From: Liolophura sinensis
Lineage: Eukaryota > Mollusca > Polyplacophora > Chitonida > Chitonidae
Assembly: GCF_032854445.1 (NCBI RefSeq)
Contig: NC_088301.1
Span: forward strand, 53,305,187-53,369,186
Length of the DNA stretch: 64,000 bases
Direction: 5' to 3'
This document shows, piece by piece, positions 35,156 through 47,404 of the stretch. Under the pieces are notes generated by a model. That model was not told the DNA's origin and searched no databases. It saw only the letters and a program-made list of their open reading frames with translations. Made by a program: the position numbers and the translations under genes. The number at the start of each line of letters is the position of its first letter. Within the stretch, counting starts at the first letter, position 1.

Positions 35156-35334
35156 TTCACAGAACGTTCCGGGAGCAACTAACCTTACTCTGTCAGGGGG
35201 TAGGGTGTTTTATAATGGGTCCAGCGCTGTGGTGGGTCAATGCGAGGCTTGGAGCGTAAGCCAGGGTGACGCTTCCGTCGTCCACACGAGGGATTCTTCT
35301 TTTTCATCTTCTTCTGAGATTCGGTGAGTTTTCA

Positions 35335-36000
35335 TCACATGATTGGAGCAGGATGAAGGGTGTGACACGTCTTGGTGCGAAGGGTGTGGGACGGTCGGGG
35401 ACGTTGGGGTGTCCACGGTACCGTCTTTGAGTACTGACCGGTGGAAGATTGCGCCGGCTCCACCTTTGGGGGATTGCTTGTTTGTGATGTGACCCGCTTG
35501 GGTTCTGGAGGCGTTATTGGTAGCGATGTTGGTGGTGGTGGTGGTAGGGTCGTGGAAGTGGGTGGAGCTACTCGTTGCTGGTATTGGTCTTGGACTGAGT
35601 AGTACGTATCCGGGGAGGACTTAACAGGTTTGAGTTCCGGCTTGTAAAACGTCCCCTCCAACCGCTTCCCGTTCAAGTCTTCCAACGTATAGACCACAGG
35701 CTCCCTGGGATGACGCCGAGGGTTGCGGAAGACTTCTTGACTCCAGTTGGGGAGAAAGGATTTCTTGAAAGTCCCCTGGACTGCTGATGCGGACGAGATC
35801 TCCTACGTCATAGCGGTAAAATCGACCGCGCCGAAGGCGGATGAAATGGTATAACCAGGCATGAAGTTCGTTTTCGTTCTTGGTAGTGACGGTGATGGTA
35901 GGCCCGATTGTACCCGCCTGTTAAGGCGGGTAAGACGTCCAGGTAACATCGTGTTTTGTTGGTCGTGAACGGCTAGGGATGAGACTACTACCAAGGTGGG
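35335..36000 (-). pseudogene. Polinton integrase, C-terminal portion
   Basis: On the minus strand, TRCYLDVLPALTGGYNRAYH (about 35950-35890) is the end of a retroviral-type integrase core. YRYDVGDLVRISSPGD (about 35816-35770) starts the SH3-like C-terminal domain. After a frameshift come FKKSFLPNWSQEVF and VYTLEDLNGKRLEGTFYKPE (35697-35638), a motif I associate with Polinton integrases. A Pro/Thr/Ser-rich tail of about 90 residues follows. No DDE core is visible upstream at 36000-36290, so the catalytic part is lost or unreadable. Confidence 0.75.
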
Positions 36001-36680
36001 ACCGTGGGAGATGGCTCACGCTGAGTGGGGTGATGGGTTCTGTGGACGATGGATGGCAATTAGTTTCGGTAGGAGGGTGTAGTAATAGTAGTTGAGGATT
36101 GAATTAGGATCCTCCAAACATCTTTCGTGAACACACGTAGGATGAACCGACACTCGTTCACGTGACCGTCTTCGAACATGTAGCTTGCATAACCGTGACA
36201 GTCCTAAATCGTCCCATCCTAAAGCAGTTGACTTCTTAATTACGCACGTCTTCATGTGTTCCCTGGCTAGGTATGTAATGACCACACGTGCTTGATGCCA
36301 CGCGTCTTATGTGAGTTTTGTCGACAAAGCCTCCTAAAATACAAGCTAGCCTAAGATAAGAACGACCCGCCAAACACACCAATTCATCAATCAAAATAAA
36401 TACTATAGCATCGGCACACCATGGACATACCTGTATACGGCATATGCCCCTCTGGTGGATTGCCTGCGGTAGTGGGGCAAGGGTGGTCTGGCATTGCTCT
36501 CATTTGCTCCTTACACTTTCCAGTATTGGGTGCATGGTGGTGGTGTGATGGTGTGATAGTCAAAGCTGTGATACACATTGCCATCTGAAGTGAACACAGT
36601 TAGAAACAACAGTAGTTATATGCTGGGAAGAATTATTCTATAGCTACGTACATAGATACAACGTACAAAGGAAAACACAC
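36000..36680. other. Polinton interior, unassigned
   Basis: An 89-codon minus-strand frame at 36016-36285 and a His-rich 65-codon frame at 36387-36584 have no recognisable domain. The missing integrase core would be expected in this interval. Confidence 0.35.
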
Positions 36681-36790
36681 CTTACATACCTTTGTCTTTG
36701 GGAGCTAATGTTACACGTCTTTGGAAATGGATCTTGCGATTATCGACCACGAATGGTATACGAATGTCGGACATAACGCTTATATTTATA
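36680..36790 (-). repeat. R1 terminal fragment, outer end to the right
   Basis: Its reverse complement matches 31843-31970, including GACAAAGGTATGTAAG and TCGATAATCGCAAGATCC, but lacks about 20 bp in the middle. It is in opposite orientation to the 31843 copy. Confidence 0.72.
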
Positions 36791-36969
36791 TATATATATT
36801 TGACAGGATACGCCCAAGGTAAAGTCCGCTGAACGACGGATTGCCTTTCACGATGGGTTGTCTTAGAGGGAACTGTCGAACTATCCTCAGCACACTGGTC
36901 TGTTTTGACTTTGGCCTCGAAACTGCTGAGTACTTTGTCCTCGTTTAAGCTGTGAACGCCTTCATCCAC
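36791..36969 (-). pseudogene. Unassigned coding remnant, right part of the Polinton
   Basis: The minus-strand frame starting at 36969 (MDEGVHSLNEDKVLSSFEAK) runs about 60 residues and then enters the R1 fragment, which fuses an unrelated tail. It may be the start of a Polinton accessory gene truncated by the insertion. No family recognised. Confidence 0.3.
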
Positions 36970-37109
36970 GACATCCTAATCAATAATATCCAGCGGGTCC
37001 AAGCGTGAGTGCTACTTCTGACTGTGATGGTCAGTCTTACAACAGTGACACCGCTGTAGCGTCACTTCCAACACCAAAGATTCGAGGTGTTCATCAACGC
37101 TATCTCACA

Positions 37110-37861
37110 TCAAGGTTTCTGAGGCCTCGTAGTCTTTGGATCCAGAGGAGGCGTCGGGGGTGGCCTGGTTGCTGTTAGCGCTTCCGGTGAGGGTTTGTTA
37201 GCGGTACTCGTGGAGACCTGAGTAGCGCTACTGGTGCTGGTGTTCTGAGGTGTCCGTTGGGGAAGATATTGTCCTGTCTTAGGCAGAGTTTCCAGCAATG
37301 GGATCCAAGCGTCGACCCGAATGGGTACACCGCCAAAACGTGGGTAATATCTCTCTCCTGAAGACTACTGGACCCAGGGTTTGATATTCATATACCACCA
37401 CCAGTTTGGACATGTTGCCAGACCGAAAAACTGACAAATACATCCTCAGTAAGGCGAGTGAGTCTCTCTCCGTCAACCGTAGGTTGAGCGTTGGCTGTCA
37501 TGGCGTGGACGGCTTTATCGTTCACTCCTGCTCGAAGCTTTGGGTGAAAATCTCCCAGACGTCTACCGGTATGGTGATCTCCTTTTTGTAAGTTGTGATA
37601 AAAGGTGACCTTACTCCCTCACACCTGGAAGCGGAAGCCTTTGGTGACGTCAGTGTTGTTATAGGGTAGTAACGGGCGGTCAGCAGCCTTCCGCTTCTTC
37701 GGAGGGCATTGCCTGAGAAAACTTAGCCTTTTTCTCATCAGACTGTGCTGTACCGACGTCCTTGTCACACCAGCGGGATTGCCTTTCATGGCGTTTTTGG
37801 TCTTCAGCATGGTGAAATGGGGAGGTAAGACTGAACCGTGAAAAGTCCAATGCGCTTGCAA
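37110..37861 (-). pseudogene. Unassigned Polinton ORF next to the right TIR
   Basis: The minus-strand frame opens at 37861. From a likely Met at about 37807 it reads MLKTKNAMKGNPAGVTRTSV, a basic stretch (CPPKKRKAADRPLLPYNN) with an NLS-like PKKRK, and FRFQV before a TGA. It can be followed in the same or adjacent frames (DVWEIFTQSF; DVFVSFSVWQHV; PTFWRCTH) to a Ser/Thr/Pro-rich tail at 37298-37110. It is the first gene inside the right TIR and co-directional with the capsid genes. I do not recognise a family. The basic N-terminus hints at DNA binding or nuclear localisation, but that is only inference. Confidence 0.45.
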
Positions 37862-38006
37862 TGACCGCCATGCTGACAGAAAAAATATAGATTCCTAGAC
37901 CAGCTATACGTACACTATGAACTCCAGTTTGCCCGCGCATGCGCTTTGTTACGTCGTCCGATACTGACCCGCCTCGAACTTTCCAATAGCAGGCAGTAAA
38001 CCTCCT

Positions 38007-38335
38007 GTGCGTGACTCGTACCCCAAGCAGGCCAGCCTATGCACCTGACCCGCGTGCTACAACACTGTTGCTACTACTACACAGACGCATCCAGAATATC
38101 ACACCTTCCAGAACACCATGACGTCATCGTGATGACGTCATTCCACTCGCATGTCCCCTCCACCAACCACAGCGCCCATTCACGTACACGCCGCCTTCTC
38201 CCCCCCCCCCCCACCCCACCCTTACACGGTCTCCTCACCCTCGTAACCGTCCCCATAAGAATAACCCAAGATTTACTCACCCTCCTCACCACCCATAAGA
38301 ATAACCCAGGCGCGGCGAAATTGACCTGACAAACT
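38007..38335 (-). repeat. Polinton right terminal inverted repeat
   Basis: Reverse complement of the left TIR, ending GAAATTGACCTGACA followed by AACT at 38335. It contains a run of about 12 C at 38200 matching the G tract of the left arm, and the paired TGACGTCA sites. Confidence 0.88.
38119..38140. promoter_or_regulatory. Paired TGACGTCA palindromes in right TIR
   Basis: Exact TGACGTCA at 38119-38126 and 38133-38140, mirroring the left TIR. The spacing differs (14 bp between starts here, 20 bp on the left). Confidence 0.5.
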
Positions 38336-38526
38336 TCTTCCGCTGCCTGTATGTTGTGAAAAAAACATTCGGCATACCCGGCGTCTGTACGCTGTGTCAA
38401 AGTGAATGTCAATGCTGACGCCTGTATGCTGTGACAAACTGGACGGCATATCCGGCGCCTGTACGTTGTGGCAAAGTGAATGCCATGTCCGACGTTTGGA
38501 GGTTGTGACAAAGTCTGTATGCTCTG
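38336..38526 (+). repeat. 37-bp minisatellite, right half
   Basis: Resumes as CCGCTGCCTGTATGTTGTG and continues for about five imperfect units in the same orientation as the left half. A stray partial unit lies at about 38592-38611. Confidence 0.82.
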
Positions 38527-38664
38527 GATAGGAATGGTGATATTTTAGGTTTCTCCGGAATGTTGCTTCTTGTTTTTTTAAAGTGCCAACTAGTCTGTGT
38601 GCTGTGAGCAAAGAGAAAAGAATTCACAAGTATTATTTTTAAACTTTGACTGAGTTTGACTTGT

Positions 38665-38864
38665 NNNNNNNNNNNNNNNNNNNNNNNNNNNNNNNNNNNN
38701 NNNNNNNNNNNNNNNNNNNNNNNNNNNNNNNNNNNNNNNNNNNNNNNNNNNNNNNNNNNNNNNNNNNNNNNNNNNNNNNNNNNNNNNNNNNNNNNNNNNN
38801 NNNNNNNNNNNNNNNNNNNNNNNNNNNNNNNNNNNNNNNNNNNNNNNNNNNNNNNNNNNNNNNN
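38665..38864. other. Assembly gap, 200 N
   Basis: Exactly 200 N, probably a placeholder length. Open frames reported across it are meaningless. Confidence 1.
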
Positions 38865-41800
38865 TTTCAACTTTCGATGCCCAGATTAAGTTTCAGAGAC
38901 AGTGACGATTTCAATCTTCCTCATAAATCATTGCTCCTTAATCGTTCAAGGTTTAATATTAAACGTTTCAGTTTTTTACATTTTGCCAAACATAGCATTC
39001 AATTATTACTATATGTAATCATAGCGTGGAATATCGATGGCGTTATGCTTTGTAAGTATGTATCCAATTCTGTTTAACCCGTGGCTAGGAGAAGTGAAAA
39101 TGCTGCACAGTTTTAATATCACCGTTGGTTTAACATGAACAATTGAAACAAAACCGCAAAACACTTTGTTTTATATATGAGGGTGCTGTGTATAATACAA
39201 ATATGGAACTTTAAATGATGAAATATAAAGTGTTGTTGACTAAGTACTGGATTTGACGCTTCTGATATTATAAACGTTTGTCTTTCGACACCACTGGAAA
39301 CTACTGGCTTCTTTTATTTCCAATTAACTATATTCCTTTAAAATTGTGAACAATATGTTTTCAAAAATATTGTGATGCTCATTTTACTAATGAAACTGTT
39401 CTCTGGGAATTTGACTCGATGTTGTTGTTTCGCTGAATGATGTTGTTTCGCTGAATGACGACTTGACTGTTTTGTTTACTAAAAACTAACTACAACGTCC
39501 ACACAAGGTAATGGAATGCCAACCGTGAAAAGCATTTTTTTCATGTCTTGCTCAAGATATAAAATTTTGCACAAGAACATAGAAATACACCATTTACGAC
39601 TGAATTCAAGAAGAACACATTCTCTCCAGTGTTGACCATATTTATTCTAATTTTAATAACTTTTGTCATCACAACATTTTTGACTCCAACAGAGTTTCGC
39701 TCAATATTTTTTCGCCCAATATTTACATAAAACAGAAGGTGTCCCATTTTGTGTGATTTGGCATGCATGGATGCGTATTCAATATCATGCTAGTCCCGTA
39801 AAAACTGGATCTTGTTACAAAAACGTGAGGTCTAAGTGAATCTTGGACACACCCCCTCCCCCAAATTACGGTTAGACAAGAAGAAAATTGTGGTGGAAAA
39901 ACCCTATGCGAAAAATCTTTTATAAAATTCTTGATCTTAAATAAATCTTGCATGGAAAAAGAATAAAACGTCTTTGGCGCAAAAAAAACCCGCCGCTTTG
40001 GTCTTTTACATCACGGGATCATTGGTTACTTTTCATTGGTTGACCTCTAGCAACTGACATACAAAAATCTACTTGTTTTTCAGCCGATTATATCCAACCA
40101 CATAAAATAGATAGGACAGAAGTCCTCTTTAGTTATTTTCTATTTCTATATCTTCCATTCAAGATATCTTAGATGCTAATTAAAAATATAGGTCAAATAG
40201 AACGTGTCTACCCTCAGACGCTGCTCATTCCCCAGTACATTTTTAAACGTTACTACTTTGGTCGAACTCATTTTGCTAGCAATATGGATTATTTTACAAC
40301 AATCATGTCAATGTTGGTTTGTATTTTGTAACTCCTTTAGACGCGACAGGACCGAAAGTGATCAAGGTCTAGGTGAAACCTGAGCTCGAGTTAAATAGGA
40401 ACGTTATACAATTATCCTGCTCTCATGATTCGTGGCACCTTGGTGACGATTAGCTGTGGATGAAGCTCTAGTGGTTCAGCGTAGCGTTATTTAAAGTGAC
40501 GTAGAAGAGAAAAAAAAGTACTGACTTTATTGCACTGAGAAGCAATCAAAGAAATACGTATCCGACATGTAAACCTACCGGTAACTACTTTCAAGATCAT
40601 GCAATGATTTACGTCCTGATTTCATCTGAATTTGATTTCCTTCACGGTTAACCCATAAAATATAACTTTTCCCAAGGGAACAATCTATGACATGACTTAC
40701 CACTCATCTGTGTTTTATGCCTGTAGCGTTTGAATACATGACAAAAATATAATACGCAATTCCAGCGTTCCCAACCGTATAGTTGTCATTGAGCTGTGGG
40801 ATTTGAACAGTCAGTTGATGATCGTCGTTCTTATACCGCAGATCGATGGCACGACTTGCTTATTCCAGACAGGTAAACCTAGGACTGAGTGCATCAGCCT
40901 TTGATCTGATTGCGCCTTTCGTTAACGCTTGTATTGACAAGAGACTAAATTTAGAGGCTCCGATTAAGCTTATTCGTGTTCCATCGTTTCTGAATCAAAA
41001 GATACAGCTATAAAATTCTTTTTTTAACTCACCATTGTAGACAAATATAGACGGTCATTAAACAATAGACGTATTGCTTCACATGGCCAGAAAGTAGTCA
41101 TACCTGTTGCTGTTGTTCGGGTCTGGTGTGGAATTCAGCGCAAGATGAAAGCACAATAACAACAGAAAATCTAATCTGTGATTATTAGTGTTGACAGTTT
41201 AAATTCATAGCAAAAATTAAAGAACCTCAACTCACTGATCGGTTTATAGATTTTCTCAAAACAATGTTTTAAATCTTGTGGGCACTACGAAATGATTCTC
41301 GTTTGTAACAATGTCATGAGAGATTTTATCCTTGAGTAAATATCACTTTCGCTGCTTCTTGGTGACACGCCTGCACCATTTATCATATAAGACTTATTCA
41401 AGGTGAAATTCTTTGATGTTTTCATAATAACTTATTTACTACATTTTGTCACAAGATTTTGAATCTGATTCCTTGATTAGGGCTTAAACATAACGTGTCA
41501 AAAGAAATTGGCGCACGAATTATTAACTTTAACTGTTAATTTTTTTTGCTATGTGCTAGGATTTTTTAATTTACGACTCCACGAAAATGTATATGTACCT
41601 GTGTCAGGAACAAAAAACTCGTCCTCGACTGTGATCTTGTGAAACTCTGGACTTTGCAGTCATGAAAACTTCATAACAGACATCCATATGTGCCCTCCGC
41701 AACGTATATATGTTTCTCCAACGCCACTGAAAACGGCCTACTTGTACTTTCAGGTAACTACGTATCTTACGTTAAAATTAAACACACATTTTTGATATTT

Positions 41801-42880
41801 TGATGCTATGATTTTATACTGAAACTGGTCTTAGGGAAATCAACCACATTTTAAAGACTCTATGTATGCGTTATTTTTCCTTTGACCCTTTTCCTTGAAG
41901 ATTTTTAACAAATTTCACAATTTTTTCTCAAGTTTGATCCCAGGCCTCCAGACTTCCCCACTACACATTACGTGGTATGTGAGGTAAATTGATACAAATA
42001 ATCAACAGGACAGACTTAGCATAAGTGATCGGTGCCAAAGGTTAGTAGTGTAATGTGAGAACCATCGTATAAGGGAATAATCTTGAATACGGCGAAAGTA
42101 CCCAATGAAACAAAAAGAAAACATAGATGACCACGATAACATGAGTTCCTTCCGGTGCACGAAATGGAAATTTCAGGATATGAGCATTAATATTGTAAGT
42201 CTCGTGTTTCAGATTTTGTCAAAATGTTACGCAGCCGTCTGTACATCGGAACCTTGCGGATACACCTACATCAAGCTGCTGACGTGCACTGAATCCGAAC
42301 GCTTTGTCTAGGGCTATAGAGTTCGGCCACGAATAAATCGCTAATAATAACTCGCACGTTAAAGGCAATCAGGTACAAGTGTGATCAGCAGGAACAATGA
42401 AGATTCAGAGGCAAAAAACTTTTATGCACGGTGTTGATTGTACGTCATTCGTCGGATAAATTTGGTTGGTGAGTACAATCGATCTTCTATCAACTGAACG
42501 TTCAACGTACGACAGAGGATGTGCTAAAAGTATGGCATACACCCAGATGTGCTCTCTGTAAACAGCGTTGTAGATGAGAAGTTTAAGAGCTTAAAGTGTT
42601 ATTATTATCTTTCACCTCAAACGTTTTGTTTTGATCCGTTGGATTTAGGGAACAGCGCAAGAACGCGTCTGCCGCTGAACGGTTACTTGGTCTGTCAGAC
42701 TGGGTTGTAAAATTATAACATGCTTATGCCAAGTATATATGTCGTATTCATCATCACACTATTCATATAATAGTAAAATATGATAGTACAAATTCCAAAA
42801 AAATTAAGAAAACACGTATTTGAAAAATGTAAATAAATGTAAAAAAAATGTAATAAAAACATTATGGCGAAAGTTGAATT
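38865..42880. other. No gene recognised
   Basis: AT-rich DNA with short open frames only. A 19-bp word (TGATGTTGTTTCGCTGAAT-like) is duplicated at about 39420-39460. A 68-codon frame at 42105-42311 has no motif. Confidence 0.4.
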
Positions 42881-43045
42881 TTATTTATTTATTTATTTGA
42901 TTGGTGTTTTACGCCTTATACAAGAATATTTCACTTATACGACGGGGGCCAGCATTCTGATGAGAGGAAACCGGACAGAGCCTGGGGAAAACCACAACCA
43001 TCCAAAGGTTGCTAGCAGGCCTTCCCACGTACGGCCGTAGAGGAG
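42881..43045 (-). mobile_element. tRNA-derived SINE, 5'-truncated
   Basis: The minus-strand copy has an AAATAAATAAATAAATAA tail (T-rich at 42881-42899) and the conserved core (TATAAGTGAAATATTCTTG). The tRNA head is missing. It has several substitutions relative to the 28671 copy. Confidence 0.8.
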
Positions 43046-46000
43046 CGAAAGTCGAAACCTTGCAGATCATCAATATATTGTTAGTGAATAAGAAAGATCA
43101 GGTTTGCGGAGACGCAAGAAATGTTGTAAGCCGAAGAATTAAATGAGTATCCAAACTGCGTACGATGCCACAGATATATACAACGTAAAAGTGCAAAAAT
43201 GATATGAAACTTGGATCTTCAAAATGTTGGCCTATTTGTGCAGGATAGTTGGCATATTGGCAAAAGTAATTTGGATTTGGAATTGTTACACAGCCCTTGG
43301 CAGACACGAATGTAACATGAAGCGAACTTCAGGACGATTAAGTTTCTTTAGGTTAGACTTGAGGGAAATTTTATACTTTTGGTGATGAGAAATTGAAGTT
43401 ACATCAGCAATCCAGACCTTATCAATCAAGAATTGTTCAGTATGAAAAGATTTTGAATTAAATTGTTTTGGAAGTGAGATGACGAAGTAAAACAGATTGT
43501 CTACAGAAATGCGTAGAGAGACGAAGCATGAGGCATTATTTAAAATTCACCTGAACAACCTTGTGTAGGCTTTACGTCGGTATTCTGGCTTGTAGCGTGG
43601 TTTGATCATGCAGGAGACGCTTTTTTCTTTTAAGTTAATGTTTAAATACCCATCTCTGGACTCTTTAACCGCACCAACCAAACTGACCCAATTTGCCCAA
43701 TCTGTACCTGTTGTACTTGGGCAGCGAGTGTCTTGTACTTTACATAAAAGATCTTCCCACGAGGATACATATATATTCAAATGTCCTGTTGAAGTCTCGT
43801 TTGCCAAGTCAGCTTGAACTGGAACGGAACTAGTTCATTAACCAGGACTTAAAATAACACTCCACCCACGCCTGAAGATCTCAATGGCTCTCTTTTGAAA
43901 GCCGCGAGGGCAAACTTTCTCTTAAACCAACTGATCTGTGAGTCGCTGCATGTAAAGTAGCTCTTCACTACAACAAAGCGTGCGTCTTTACACATTTTCT
44001 GTAAGGTTTAGCTGCCCTTCGATCGCTGAAATAATACGATAATCAACACCACTTCCAGGCAATTGGTTCACAACCAAGCGACCACATAAAAAGAGCTGAC
44101 AATTACTAATCAAACAGTCAATCAATACATCAATCAACATTCGCCTCAAATCAGCAATAGTCAATACGTCACACTTCAAAAGAATCTTTCAAACAACAGT
44201 CTATTTTGAGATGAGAATGGCAAAAATTTAACTCTAACAGCCTATTTCTATAGCCTCGTGCACAGCATTCTAGACCGGAATCATTTTAGATTGGGGGCGG
44301 AATGAAAAAATCTGTGATTTAATTTTTGTTCGCGCCAAAATAAAGAATGTCTGCATCTGAATATGACTAATTTTTATGGGAGGAAGAGACAGGAGTACCC
44401 TGAGTAAACCCCCGACTTGTAGGCAAACTTTCCCACTGTGATATACGTTATCGTGATGTTGACCGCTTCAGTGCTCCCAAGGCACAGAGAGCGATAGTAG
44501 TATGGGAATTATCGACAATACACCATGCAAGTGATATATGAAAGGAAAACATATAAATCTCACTTTCCAACTCAAAAATGAGGACGACTCCAAGCTATCT
44601 CCATTTGACGATGAGAAGATCTGAACGACAGGAATGTGTAACACGCGGAATCTAGATGTGAAAACAGACGTTCCTATACCAGCCGTCAACTAAAATCGAT
44701 ATTCTATAAAACCATGCATTTTTCTTCCGTTAAGTTTCATGTGTAATATAAAAAATATCAGTTTATGTGATTTCTCAATGTTCAGTCGTACTCATTCTAT
44801 GAGCGAAAAATGAATGTTTCACCCACAAATACTGGTGAAAGGCAAGTGACCTCGAACAAACATCAAGTCAGATCTCCCAACCGGTGTAATGATGATTATG
44901 GAACACTCATTGCACTCAAGACCCCCTAGAATACTGGAGAGGAGGGAATCTGCAGAATTTTCTGTCCGAGGCTGGGAATTTACCACCATCTCGTTTGTCC
45001 AAACGATTAGAATACAGACATCTGGACCGCCTGTTCCCCTGATGCGAAGAAAACTTTTGGAATTAGAAACAGGAAATACAAGTAAAGAATTACAATTATA
45101 TGTATCTCAGTCTCGTTTAACAGAGTACCTTTTCCCGCGCAATGGCCATCAGGGTCCAAGCTAAACGGACCATTATTCTCCTGCAATGCATTAGTACTAC
45201 GTTACCCGTTTGTCCCCAACTACTAGTATTCATCGTAAAGACAACAATGGACAATGTGCAGCTTTAACCCTTAGTACTTCAAGCGGGAAATGATTTCCAT
45301 TGCCTCTTCGCACCATTCTAATATATGAAAACTTGGGCCTCGCTGCATGACCGAGAGGTCACGCATATTTCCATTCAGATCGTTGTTTTAATCCAGTCTG
45401 TCCGTTTTTTTCTGTAATCAAAATCCTTACTGCTGTGAACCATTTCTGAGTACGACTTAAACGGCAATCAAATATATAATTAAACAAATACCTACAACAA
45501 GAATCGGTTATTTATTTGACTAAGTGGAGCAAGCGTCTTATCTTGGATGAAAACAATGCTATCATTTTTACGTAAATTTCTAAAGACAGTTAAGGTACTA
45601 TTAAGAAGTGAAGAAAAACGTAATTTGAAGACTTATGAAATCGCATCTTAGTTTTTGTTAACTACGCGAACCATTCATCGCAAGAGATCATTTATGTTTT
45701 ATTTCCTTTCAATAAATACTGTACGAGAGATTTATAGTTACATGAGTTCGACTTTTGTATTCTCTCGTCATCTGATTAAGTTGTTCTTCTTGGTGTAGTG
45801 GGTTTTCATTATAGCGACAATAAACGACGGCAGCCCTACCCCTGCTACCCGCATCTTAATCGCTCTTCACTCGGCGGTGTTTTTGCCCGGGGCCCTTGGA
45901 GGTTTACTCTTTAACATCTTTATCGTGCTGGCTCTGCGTTTAGATGTTTCGGCATCTACCGATCGATAACCGGCGCTATTAAGTTCCCAGCTGCGTACAA

Positions 46001-47400
46001 CGGCTGGTCCTCCCCCGCATCGAGCTGGGTTATCGAGGCTGTGGATACTAATCCCGACGACTCGCCTAGACCATCCATTTATCGACTCATCCGACATGCT
46101 GTCTACCCAATAAAAGAGGCATAACGCTGTGAGTCGACATCAGTCCAGCTGAAGCGTACCTTTGGCGACAAGGCAGAGAAAAAGTTATCCGAAAGCCATA
46201 ATATATTAGTCCTTGGGTCCACTTTTTAGTGACTGCCCATTAGGGAATACATGTAAACAGAATGCAGAGACGACTTTAATAAAATTGTGTAATAAAATAA
46301 CAAATAATGATTCATATATAAATCCAAGGATTGCATGCACAGCTGTCATTGAACTGGAATAACTTGAGACTAATATAACATTTCCCAGCGATAATTAAGT
46401 ATTTAAATGAGTTCTACAATAGCTGCTCAGTCCCGCTAATGCACATATTTTTGTTAAGGAATGACAACTAACAAATAACTAATTATGTGTGTACTCACAA
46501 TCAGCGCTAATGCCTGGACCTAAGTTAAAATCTGGACCTACGTTGAAAAACATGAGAGGTGATGCAGTAGTATTGTGGAGTAGTATGTGGCCGTCGAAAA
46601 TTTGTTGCTTCGAAAAACTGTTGTCAGGGAGACTGTACCAGCCTGCAGTAAAATAAAAATATTCAAGGAACTTGCAAACCAAGATATTATCGTTTGTAAT
46701 AAAACGCAAGGAGAAACGCAGGGAGATATTCGCTGTCCCGTTTATCGATGCCACGTTATAATAGTTTATATACCTTATTGTTTTCCACTGATGACATCAA
46801 CCAGTGACACACCACGGACAGTAAGAACGAGAACGCAGAAAAATGCACAAGTTACATAATCTCAAATCCTAAATTAAGAGGTTTTGAGAGACTGATAAAT
46901 ATTGAACACCTGCCGACATTTGTAACCTCACCTAATCATATTTACCATACTCCTTATAGCGCATGCGTGGCTCTCTACCTTTCACTTTAGATCACTGCAA
47001 CCAATAGCAACAATCAGTCTCAACCTCTGTCTCTGATAATACTTTATTCATATGCATTCTTTTCATCTAGAGTACAACATGATTCTAACCAAACCTGAAA
47101 CAATTTCATGGATGATTGCTGGTTAAATAGTTCCACGGGAGGAGACAAGTGATGACGCTAAGCCTAAACAAGCCTACGTGCGCTTCACTGGTTCCAAAAT
47201 TGAAGCTCGTCTGTTCGTGGCAATGATTTAAAGCTAAAGAAAGAAAGAAAGACACATGCACTGTAAGGAGTATGCATAGTTACATGATAACCTGTCATAC
47301 TTTTGTGCCACCCTTGTCTGTAAGCAAATGGTACATGATTAGTCCAGATACTACTTGGGGAGAAAACAACCCTCTTTGATGGCCTGGAAAAGCGAGGCTA
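43046..47400. other. Unassigned DNA with small repeat fragments
   Basis: No gene recognised. A short R1 outer-end fragment (GACGTTCCTATACCAGCCGT) lies at about 44660-44690. A segment at 45895-46060 shows blockwise similarity to 51395-51550. Confidence 0.35.
45895..46060. repeat. Diverged repeat related to 51395-51550
   Basis: Shared blocks in the same order: GTTTACTCTT, ATCTT-ATC, CCGATC-AT, CAGCTG, and CCTCCCCCGCA followed by AGCT. Spacing between the blocks is similar. Weak but ordered similarity suggests a common source element. Confidence 0.35.
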
Positions 47401-47404
47401 CCTC

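Larger units (their letters stand above)
27406..38335. mobile_element. Degenerate Polinton/Maverick (adintovirus-like) element, about 10.9 kb
   Basis: Terminal inverted repeats of about 330 bp bound a set of Polinton hallmark genes: protein-primed family-B polymerase (plus strand), integrase C-terminal part, minor and major capsid proteins and an adenain-like protease (all minus strand). Both ends lie within the same minisatellite. The flanks TCTGCT (left) and TCTTCC (right) could be a decayed 6-bp target duplication, the size usual for Polintons. Full elements are usually about 15-20 kb. This one is shorter, carries R1 and SINE insertions and has stops or frameshifts in every gene. No packaging ATPase was found. 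It is a fossil provirus/transposon. Confidence 0.88.

Noticed and set aside
27115-38526. Minisatellite considered as a CRISPR array
   Set aside because: Units are directly adjacent and diverged with no unique spacers of constant length, and the genome is animal.
38409-39077. Long open frames across 38665-38864
   Set aside because: They run through the 200-N gap and carry no information.
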